Assembly (NCBI RefSeq): GCF_030272615.1
Contig: NC_081406.1
Span: 242,539,218 to 242,599,217, forward strand
Source of the DNA: Cryptomeria japonica
Lineage: Eukaryota; Streptophyta; Pinopsida; Cupressales; Cupressaceae
Direction of reading: 5' to 3'
DNA length: 60,000 nucleotides
The first letter of the stretch is position 1. Each line of letters opens with the position of its first letter. The notes beneath the pieces are model-generated. The model saw only the letters and a list, made by a program, of their open reading frames with translations, did not search any database and had not been told where the DNA came from. A program made the position numbers and the translations under genes. This document shows positions 34,662 through 43,249 of this stretch, piece by piece.

Positions 34662-34700
<39 letters not shown>
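33974..34700. repeat. Tandem duplication, copy 2
   Basis: Begins GTAATTCCTATAGTCACAAT as copy 1 does, and repeats the same order of sequence including the ATGACC array (34240-34605) and the GATTCGATCTCTCTTCCTCT junction into CT-rich DNA. Confidence 0.9.
34240..34605. repeat. Palindrome-rich minisatellite, copy 2
   Basis: Second copy of the 33420-33775 array, with the same alternating direct and inverted words and a few extra units near 34570-34600. Confidence 0.85.
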
Positions 34701-34705
<5 letters not shown>

Positions 34706-34725
34706 TCTCTCTCCCTTCCTCCATA

Positions 34726-34785
<60 letters not shown>

Positions 34786-35104
34786 CCCTTCTTCTCTCCC
34801 TCCCTCTCCCCTCTTCTCTCCCTCTCTCCCTCCCTCTACCTCTCTCCCTCTCTATACCTTCCCTCCCCCCTCTCTCTCTCTCTCCCTCTCTCTACCTCTC
34901 CCTCCTTCCCTCTCTCTCTCTCTTCCTCTCCCTCCTCCCCTCCTTTATCTCTCCCTCTCCCTCCTTCCCTCTCTCTCTCTTCCTCTCCCTCCCTCCCCCC
35001 TCTCCTCTCCCTCTCTCCTTCCTTCCCTTCTGCCCCCCTCCTCTCTCCCTCCCCCCTACTCTCCCCCCTCTCCCTCTCTCTCTCTCTCTCCCTCCCTCCC
35101 TTTT
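34617..35104. repeat. Polypyrimidine tract of about 490 bases
   Basis: The plus strand is almost pure C and T from 34617 to 35104: (CT)n stretches mixed with CCCTCCCTC words, only a few purines. Both the 182-residue plus-strand Ser/Leu ORF and the Arg/Glu ORFs on the minus strand are products of this composition and not genes. Confidence 0.95.
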
Positions 35105-35129
35105 CATTCACATTTTTCTACTACCAATA

Positions 35130-35395
35130 GCGCGTACAGGGTACTAAACCTATTAGTTCACTGCCTTTCCATATCTTTTTTATGGCGTAGAAGTGCATAC
35201 GCAGTACTTATTACTTGTAAGCGTGTACAGGGTATTGAGCCCATTATTCACTACCCTTCGATAACATTTTTTAGGCTTAGGATCGCGTACGCACTACTTA
35301 TTAGTACAGAATGGGAAAAAAATATCGTTGGGCTTGCCAACATTTTATGTTCTAATAGTGCACACGGGGTTATTAATTTAGCACGTACGTGGTAC
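35130..35395. repeat. Left inner subterminal motif array
   Basis: Six copies related to GCGCGTACGC: GCGCGTACAGGG, GTGCATACGCAG, GCGTGTACAGGG, TCGCGTACGCAC, GTGCACACGGGG and GCACGTACGTGG. They lie between the polypyrimidine tract and the transposase leader. Confidence 0.8.
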
Positions 35396-35464
35396 ATAGA
35401 CATAGTTTTAGTTGCCCAAGAGCCTCAACGGCCTCAAAAGAAGTTTTTGAGGTCGTTGAAGGCC

Positions 35465-35694
35465 CCACTAGAACTATGTCTGCACTTCTATCATTGTTTT
35501 ATACATAGAAGTAAGTGAATTTTTTGTTTTTGCATGATTTCAAATAATTGAATTGTTGTTCTTATTAGTTTTGTCAATAGTATTGTGATTGTTTAATAGT
35601 TTGATTCCAAAAAATAGTGATAAGACGCATATTTATGGTTATTTGTTTGTTTATGAACTTTTGTTACATATATATGTAATATGATTCTATTTAG
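35465..35694 (+). promoter_or_regulatory. Probable transposase 5' leader and 5'UTR intron
   Basis: A GTAAGT donor at 35511-35516 and an acceptor TTCTATTTAG ending at 35694 would remove a T-rich 184-base intron, joining a leader exon (about 35465-35510) to the exon starting GACAACCG, 17 bases before the ATG at 35712. The leader and donor occur a second time at 32660-32715. Splicing is inferred from consensus sequence only. Confidence 0.5.
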
Positions 35695-35711
35695 GACAAC
35701 CGATATCAACC

Positions 35712-38632
35712 ATGGGAAAGAACAAGCGAGGAATGATGGAATAACAAGAGGTGGAAAAGGAAAGACAAACGCAACGTATGAAGAAATTACGTGACATAAG
35801 AACAATGGGAGAAGAAGGTATGTCATCCTCAACATCTCAATTTGATTTACCAAACGAATGTAATGCACCTAATGCAATTGAAGAAGAGACATTTGATTTA
35901 CTGTATGAACCTAATACAATTGAAGAAGATACCACATTGAATAATCAATTAAATGATGAACATACACCTTCTCTATTTGATGAATTGAATGTACATAATG
36001 TACCGATGTTAACACCTCCTAGAATCATTCATAGGAAACCAAAGTATCTAATTGACATTGATGAGAATATATTGAAGCCAATGCCCAATGAAATGAATGA
36101 ATGAACTTGTAGGAGAATGGTTAAAAGAATATGGCAAAACTATTTTGAAAACTTAAATCAAACTGCAAGATGTCAATTAATTGTTCAAATGATTAAAAAT
36201 TTGAATTTTAGAGAGACAATGAAAAGTCTAGGCCTAAGATCATCTGAAAGTAACAGTGAAAGAACTATTGTGAGAAATCTATTTGATACATATCAAGGTA
36301 TTGGTTCAAAATCACGTACTAAAGATTCTAACGCTCCTCGACGTGTCATTACATAAACCATAATGAGCAAGAAAATAAAAAAAGATCGTTTGATAAGCAA
36401 AACAAGTAAGTCATTAAATGTTAGTAGAACAACATTAAGTAAAGCATTAAAGATGCGGGAAAAAATAGAGGAACTTAACAATAATTCTATTTAGGCATTC
36501 TCGGGTAGACTACCACGCAAAGACAAGGTTGTTGTTGATGCACTAAGAACATTAATTGAAAATTTTTGGCATGACAACACAAGAGTTTCGCCCAACCAAA
36601 GAGATGTTGTTAGAAGGCGAATTGTGTCTACAAATCATGAGCCACATGCCAAACACTATTTGGATATGACTCAAACGAAATTTTATGAAAGATTCCTTCA
36701 AAAGTTTCCTCAAATAAGAATTTCTCAAAGATTTTTTGAAATAGAAAAACCTTTTTATATTAAGATTAATCATGTACGCACCACGTGTTGTTGTAGGATG
36801 CATATTGAATTTTCCATGCAATATGATATTTTTCATCATATTTGTTCTACTTTGCACACTAACGATGTTTTGCAGGAATGCAATATACAAGCACCTCCTA
36901 AGTCACTAAGAGAATTTATTTCAAGTGTGTTATGTAATAGACATGATGGTTGCATTTATTATAAGATGTCTTGTTTGGAAGGTTCTTGTGCTATATGTGG
37001 TGGTTTGCAACATTTACCAAGATGCGTACATTTGGAGAGCACACATGAAATTGGTATGAAACTAGTTTCTTTCGGAAAATACAAGACAGTCACATATGGA
37101 GTTAAAGATGGAAAAGATTTGATGAGATGTGAGCTAGTGAAAAATGATATATGTGTAGCTGAATTTAGGAAAATGTTTCAAGAGAAACTAGTTTATGAGT
37201 ATATAATGCATACACATAGAGCTCGATGGTTAGATGAGCAATTCAAGTTATGTAAGGACACATTTTCTCTTGGCACCATTGTCTCTATTGTTGATTTCGC
37301 TGAAAATTATACACTACAACCTCAAAATGAAGTGCAATCTATGTATTATCACTCTACACAAGTTTCTATTTTTGTACACATAGCATTCATGCATGCAGAT
37401 GATAGCACAGAGGAGGATAGAAAGGTTGTAAGAGAGTATCACTTCTACATAAGTGATGATCGTACTCATTCATCGGAGTTTGTACAAGGATGCTTTGAAG
37501 TTTTCTATGATAGTTTAAGGGAAAGGAACATATGATACAACTGACACTTAATATGGTCAGATAATTGCACCGCACAATTCAAGAATGCAAGGATGTTTTA
37601 TTGGTTGACAAGGATGCATATGACAAGAGGTGTACAAAATTTTTAGAATTTCACTGAGGCTGGACATGGTAAGGGAGAGCATGATGGTGCAAGAGCATGT
37701 GTGAAAAGAGCCCTAGCTAGAGAAGAATCGAAGTACGAAGGTGGTGTTGAGTTGATAGATGCAGAAACAATTGTACGATGGTGTAAGTCTATGATGGGTC
37801 TAGGTAATCCAGGTACATCAATAGTTCATAGATATTTTTGGTTGATCACTGAATCTAACATTGAAAACTATCTAGATTGTTGTACAATTGCAAGATCAAG
37901 TGACATGTACTCATTTATGAGTTCAAATTCAAGTTCACTAGTAATTTATACGAGACAGATGGTATATTTTTGCTCTTCATGCATGTATTTTTTGTGGAAA
38001 GAATGTGAATCACAAGAGTGGGTTGACAAATGGTCTTGTAGACCATTGGTTCCCATTGATTCATTTCAAATTCCCAAAGCACTACAATTGAGCCAGATGG
38101 AGACATTAGTGGATTTTGACCATATATCTGACCTAGTGGATTCAGGTGATTTTTTGAGTTAATTTTTTTGCAAGTATTCTTTTTGGTTCATTTTGTTGTA
38201 CATCATACTTTATTTTTGGTATTAATTAACACTTTCTAAAATGCAGGTCATGTGTATGCAGTTGTTGCAGAAGAGAACAATGAAGAAGGAACAAATTACT
38301 ATTTGTGTCGTTCTGTTGAGCCAAAAAGAAAATTGACAACCACAATCATTGACGGAGAGGGTATTGAGTACCCAATAGGGCCTGTTGTCGTGACAGGAAC
38401 ATGGCTTCGGAGATACCCTATCATGAATTTTGATGTTTGGTTGTTCGAGGAATTTGAAACACACAGACATATTCTTCATTTCTCTAACCTTGTTGTTGCA
38501 ACAAATATTCATTTGATGAAGTATCGTAGTAGACCTCATAACAAGATTTTATGGAAAGTTCATGAATCTGACCACGAGGTAATACTTGACACAATACGGG
38601 TTAGAGTCGATCTTGAAGGTTCACTTGATTGA
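35712..38632 (+). pseudogene. DDE-type transposase-like gene, decayed by in-frame stops
   Basis: Start at ATG 35712 in a good context (ACCATGG). The frame runs unshifted to 38145, then through a 101-base intron to the stop at 38630-38632, roughly 940 codons. The N-terminus is basic and helical. A helix-turn-helix-like SLNVSRTTLSKALKM lies near 36410-36455 and a FWHDNTRVSPNQRDVV block near 36564. A cysteine-rich region (CCCRMHI, CAICGG) comes next, then the probable catalytic core: VDFAENYT (Asp at 37293), WSDNCTAQFKN (Asp at 37560) and TEAGHGKGEHDGA (Glu at 37656 or the Asp after it). Stops: 35742 TAA, 36102 TGA, 36354 TAA, 36492 TAG, 37533 TGA, 37542 TGA, 37644 TAG. This ENY/HGKG pattern occurs in a transposase group found in diverse eukaryotes. 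Relation to Sola elements is possible but unproven. Confidence 0.7.
38146..38246 (+). other. Intron in the transposase-like gene
   Basis: Donor GTGATT after TTCAG, T-rich body, acceptor AAAATGCAG. Splicing joins the codons as ...VDSG-HVYAVV and restores the open frame that ends at 38632. At 101 bases it is typical for a plant intron. Confidence 0.75.
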
Positions 38633-38702
38633 TTCTACGGTTCAGAGTAGAATGATTTTGAGAATTTTGTATAAATCGTCGACGAATTATTCTATATTCG
38701 TC

Positions 38703-38900
38703 TTTTGTATATATAAATGCCAATGAGCTGATTTTTACATGTTTAGGGGCATAATTTTGTATATTTAAATGGCAATGAGTTGATTTGTACATATGTACAT
38801 GCCAAATTTTGTATATTAAAATGGCGATGAGCTGAATCGCACATATTGTAATGCCAAATTTAGTATAAAAGCCCATGAGATGATTTGTAAGATATTTTTT
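38703..38900. repeat. About four tandem units of 52 bp after the transposase stop
   Basis: Units start near 38703, 38754, 38806 and 38858 with TTTTGTATAT.TAAATGCCAAT and contain GAGCTGATTT.TACAT. The fourth is truncated. They lie in the probable 3' UTR. Confidence 0.8.
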
Positions 38901-39200
38901 TGTATAATCAAATAGCTAAGAATTGATTTAACCATATTTAGAGGCAAATTTTTTAATAATATGTGACAATGTTTAGTGACTATATTGTGTGTCAATGTTT
39001 TGTGACTATGTTTTGAGTATATGTGATGTGTCCCTGGTCAATCATGAGCATTCTTGATTCTTGTATAATCATGGAGAATTATTTGAGTCATTATCGGGTC
39101 ATAGGGGTCATGGATTGAGACTAGATACATTTTGAGCAAAAATTGTCATTGTTGTCAAAAAAATTGTCAAAAAAGTTGTCAAGCAACTTCTACATTGCGT

Positions 39201-39315
39201 CGGTAGAATATGACTCTCGACGTTCCGGTGCTTTGGGATGCACGACAGGGGCATGCCTAGCGTAAAACTACCCACCTAGACGCACTCATGACGTCGGTTT
39301 GTGCACACGACGAAC
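39201..39315. repeat. CpG-rich direct repeat, copy 1
   Basis: Contains TATGACTCTCGACGTT, GCTTTGGGATGCACGA, GGGGCATGCCTAGCGTAAA, GACGCACTC and CGGTTTGTGCACACGAC. Repeated at 39559-39674, about 358 bases away. It stands out from the AT-rich sequence between the two convergent genes. Confidence 0.9.
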
Positions 39316-39558
39316 TGAATCAATTCTAGCCAATCTTGCAACTTTGCATTGCATGCAACTGACAGTTTTTGCAGCAAGCGAAAAAATGCTACCAATTGAA
39401 AATGGCTCCGAGTCATCAAAAACCGAGATAGGCCATTGTAGAGGAGCCTCACGCAACCCCATGGGTTCAAACAGATCGACCATATGTGTCCTGGATTTGA
39501 AGAAATGGTCCGTCAAATTTTGATAATTTTTTGGACTCAGGGCACTTGAGAGATCGCA

Positions 39559-39674
39559 CCGGTATGGTATGACTCTCGACATTTTGGCGCTTTGGGATGC
39601 ACGAAAGGGGCATGCCTAGCGTAAACCTGCCCACCCGGACGCACTCGCGACATCGGTTTGTGCACACGACAAAC
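39559..39674. repeat. CpG-rich direct repeat, copy 2
   Basis: Same words in the same order as 39201-39315 with about 15% differences by eye. The 240 bases between the copies (39316-39558) are a separate, moderately GC-rich sequence with no recognised gene. Confidence 0.9.
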
Positions 39675-39723
39675 AAAATTTGACTATTGTGAGCGTGAGG
39701 GTGCTCTCGCACCAAACACATAT

Positions 39724-40040
39724 TGTTGTTTATATTCATATTGTCGATTTTTGTTGTTTATATTCATATTGTCAATTTTTGTTGTTTATATTCATATTGT
39801 TGATTACATATGTAAATATTCATTTAAATTTATAAAAGGGCAGCCACCAAATATAGTAAATATACAAGAATGAACTTCACAAGGAGTTTTGTAAGGTTAA
39901 TTCAACATTTTAGAAATTTTATCAAATCATATTCCATGATTGCAATGTTTTATATCATATATTTTTGTTGTTTATATTCATATTGTTGATTACGTAGGCA
40001 AATGATCAATTAAATTTATAAAAGGACAACCACAAAATAC
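39724..40040. repeat. Repeated TGTTTATATTCATATTG block
   Basis: Three tandem units of about 29 bases (39724-39805) are followed by TGATTACATATGTAAAT and TTTATAAAAGGGCAGCCAC. The last unit plus that tail recurs at 39965-40035. This is a local duplication in the probable 3' region of the accessory gene. Confidence 0.8.
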
Positions 40041-40250
40041 AACGAATACAAAATAATGAACTCATTACACATTTATTGGATCAAATATCAACATTCATAT
40101 ATATAAAAAAAGATATGTGTGCCAAGTCAATACAAGTATTACAAAAATGTGGCATATGCCATGTCCAAATTGATATACAATAAAAATGTAGAATATATCT
40201 ACATGTATTGGTCATTCTATGACCAAAACTAACACTGTATGATCCTAAAC

Positions 40251-42840
40251 TTATGGTGGATCATCAAAATCAAGCCTCTTTGATGCAGTATGTGGCTCTA
40301 TAGATGGCTATAAAACCACAATTCAAAAGCCAAGTTAGAATTCTTTTGTAGAAAATAGTTCATCATTAACAACATAACTATGCATTTAACTATAATTCCT
40401 TTGCAATTGAAATGTAGATTACCTCATCAGCTGATCTAGGAGCTATTGTCTTCACTCTTCTCTCCTTGTCACTCTTAGGATTTTTCTTGAAGACATACTT
40501 AAATGGGTCCACGTTATGGTCGTACCGCGAAGGGGTCTATTGTAGATTAAATGTACAATTAATACAATGTACAAACATAAATATATCAAAAACACTTAAA
40601 ATCTATAATATAGAGAACAATGACGTACCTATGTTTGAGATGCTTCTCCAATGGACTAAGGATGACTCACCATCGATGGAGAAACTGTCGCTATTACCTA
40701 TACAAAAAATGTTCAAAGATTAAATACAATTAATATAATGATAAGTATTGTAGGTTAAAAACAATTAATTTTACATATCAAAAAAAAGTGTATCGGATCC
40801 TAAGATGCTTCTCCAGTGCACGGAGGAGGGTTCGCCATTGATGAAATAGGTATGGATATTTCCTGTATGAAAAAATTAAAAGATTATAATATATCACAAG
40901 TTCACATGTACGTGTGCATATAATCATGAAATCAAGAAAATAAAGTAGAGATACATACCTCCACCCTCTCTTGATCCATAGGCGAATCAGGTGCATTCAA
41001 CAAATTCACATAGCTCAATGGTCATTGTACATGTAAAATAGACAAAAAACACTAATCAATCTACAAACCCCAACTAATACTTGATTTCAACATTTTCAAA
41101 CAATTGTACAACTAAAAATGCGTTCAATTACCTTCTTCCCATGTTTTGGTGTCTTCGAGGAATTCTTTTTCTTAGGATGAGCCCTAGACGTGGAGGGGTT
41201 ACCCTAAAAAAACAAAATTAACATGAGATATTAGTACAAATAATAAATTAAACATAATTTTAAAAATTTAAAATGAAATGACTTGCATATTCCATCAAAA
41301 CAATACATAAAAAGGGTTGTACAAAATATGATACCGTATAGCCTTGTAGGCCAAAATCGATCGTTGAGAGCGTGATGTCATCAATCTAGGACATTTGGTC
41401 CCCTGTCAACACCTACAAACCAAAAATTGGACCAAGCATTAAAGATAGTTAGTATATCTTGTATATTTTTGAATTCAAAACGTACTATTCTATTTTAACA
41501 TGTTACTAAATTTATACCTCAGGCATCGAAGTTGCAGCTATAGTAACCAGGGGAGGAGTATGGGATATCGTTGCTGCATCCTGAAATGCATATTATTTGT
41601 CTCAATTTAAATCGATGTATAAATGAAAATTCATTTATGTAATTACAAATTTAAAGTGACTAATAAATAAAATGCTATGAATTCAAATCAACACACCTGT
41701 GTCTGTCACTCATGGGCAAACACCATGTCCATCAACTCATTTGTCAGCGTGAAATCCTCAGTCGTGTGGGCCTGACATCTACTACCGCAAATCGTGCACA
41801 GATGAGATGTGGATCCATCTGCACTGGCTGCATCATCTATCCCCGAGCATATCCCCGAGCAACTGACACACATATGCTGGATGGGCTCTCTGTCGCCACC
41901 TGGAGAAACTAATGGCTCATCATCCAATACAATAGGGTGTGCTAACAATGTCTCATGCTGGATGATGGCACTAGTCAACATTTTGGCCACCTGAAGAGTT
42001 TTTAGCTCCATCGACTCTTTCAACTCTACTGGGACAGCCTGATGCACCTTGGGTTTGGGTGCTAGGGGGAGGCGACTCTCCGTGGGTAATCGCCTACGGG
42101 CTCCAGGTCTATCTTGGGCAGAGCCACCACCTCTACCGTGGAACTCTCTCATGTCAAAATAGTTTGAGCGCACATTGAGCACAAACTCAGAATATACTTT
42201 TCTCAAAAAATATAATGGCACCTCATAATTATTACAAGGTGGATCATCAAAGACCATCCACCACCTTTGCCAAAAAATATTCTTCATCTGCACATTGGTA
42301 CACCAATGTATGGGAAACCTCTTTGCATTAAGAGGTAATGACTGACCAGTTTTGGGACCAACGAAAAGGGCACATATTTGTTGTTTACTAATATTTTTCT
42401 TTACTCCCTCGTATGATAGCCCATCGGCATAGAATTGACGACACCTATCCCTAAAGCTTCCCCATTTGGTAATTTGTGTGGAAATGGCTATGACACCACT
42501 AGCTAATGTTTCTAGGCTAGTGGCAAGGGATTGCTGATGCTCAAGTTCATATGTTTTCAATTTAACAATCAGTCTATTGATTTTAGACGTATTTTGTCCT
42601 AACTGATTAATTAATTGCTCATGTGTCTCAGGTGTGCGGTCAAAAGGAGGAATTGGGGATGTATCTTGTGGGTTTTCAGGAGGTGCATTTGGTTGTTCTT
42701 GTTGTGGATTAGAAGAATCTGGTTTTTGAAACAAAAAATGAAAAAACCTAATCAAAATTAATGAAATTAAATTCAAAATGTAAAATAAATTGAACAAACG
42801 GGAAAGAGACAAAAATAAACAAAAACTAACCTTGATCCAT
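40251..42840 (-). pseudogene. Accessory gene of the transposon: 10-exon, unrecognised protein with Cys cluster
   Basis: Exons on the minus strand: 42831-42840 (ATGGATCAAG), 41697-42718, 41518-41580, 41335-41412, 41132-41203, about 40959-41015, about 40802-40862, 40629-40697, 40423-40536, 40251-40307 (ends DFDDPP, stop). Nearly all introns have GT/AG ends, and most exons join in phase. The large exon has a Pro/Asn/Gln-rich start, a heptad-like helical stretch (QLINQLGQNTSKINRLIVKL), a conserved-looking core (FYADGLSYEGVKKNIS), a basic patch (GARRRL), and CVSCSGIC followed about 17 residues later by CTICGSRC, a possible zinc site. Later exons are Lys-rich. Exons 7 and 8 encode similar peptides. 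Breaks: TGA 41706-41708, TAG 41386-41388, a lost donor after exon 7, and phase problems around exons 6-8. Family unknown. A DNA-binding role is inferred from context only. Confidence 0.6.
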
Positions 42841-42957
42841 AGTGTCTGGAGGAGAAATATAGCACCCCGTTCGCGGTTTAGGAGAGAAAATGAAGAAAAA
42901 AAAGCTAAAAATGCGCTATTCACGGGAAAGTAAGACCCAGTTTTTTTTTTTAAACTT

Positions 42958-43175
42958 TTTTTGATAGGCACCACGTACGCGGTTCTTTTGGGATTATTAG
43001 TGCGTATGCACTCATTTTCCTATAAGTAGTGCATGCGCGCTCATTTTCCTATAAGTAGTGCATGCGCGCTCATTTTCCTAGAGGTAGTGTGTACGCACTA
43101 CCTTCTCTAGGCTCGGGAACAACAAACCTAAGCGCGTACGCAGTCATTTGAAATTTTAGAACCGTGTACGCACTA
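42958..43175. repeat. Right subterminal motif array
   Basis: Seven copies: CACGTACGCGG, GTGCGTATGCAC, two identical GTGCATGCGCGC units inside CTCATTTTCCTATAAGTA repeats, GTGTGTACGCAC, GCGCGTACGCAG and CGTGTACGCAC. TAGTGTGTACGCACTA (about 43086-43101) is nearly a perfect palindrome. The array begins upstream of the accessory gene's ATG. Confidence 0.85.
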
Positions 43176-43249
43176 CTTGTTTTTCCATGTTTGTTTTGGG
43201 TGGTATCCACTTTTTTGACCACCATCTTTGTGCACATACCCAATGTCTC

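Larger units (their letters stand above)
31929..43249. mobile_element. Putative two-gene DNA transposon with subterminal motif arrays
   Basis: Two convergent multi-exon genes, a DDE-type transposase pseudogene (35712-38632, plus) and an accessory gene (40251-42840, minus), are enclosed by arrays of a GCGCGTACGC-like motif at 32199-32297 and 35130-35395 on the left and 42958-43175 on the right. Subterminal arrays of a transposon-encoded protein's binding motif, plus one transposase and one accessory gene, are the general plan of autonomous plant DNA transposons such as En/Spm. The transposase here, however, is not of CACTA type. The boundaries given are the best inverted pair (GAGACATTGG) and are tentative. 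No clear target duplication could be read. The left side seems expanded by 32.46-35.10 kb of microsatellite and duplicated DNA. Confidence 0.55.

Noticed and set aside
34599-35147. 182-residue plus-strand ORF and several minus-strand Arg/Glu ORFs
   Set aside because: They are translations of CT/GA low-complexity DNA (Ser/Leu or Arg/Glu repeats) with no gene-like composition. The same applies to 32185-32719 and 33754-34044.
36552-36890. 112-residue minus-strand ORF
   Set aside because: Shadow of the plus-strand transposase frame, which has the motifs and the long continuous frame.
35712-38632. CACTA (Transposase_21) or hAT identity for the transposase
   Set aside because: None of the usual CACTA or hAT motifs (hAT C-terminal dimerisation block, CACTA termini) were seen; the ENY/HGKG pattern points elsewhere.
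42841-42974. N-terminal extension of the long minus-strand ORF (422 residues from 42974)
   Set aside because: The hydrophobic start is a read-through of upstream DNA and the first intron. The spliced start at 42840 (ATGGATCAAG with GT donor) gives a better protein.
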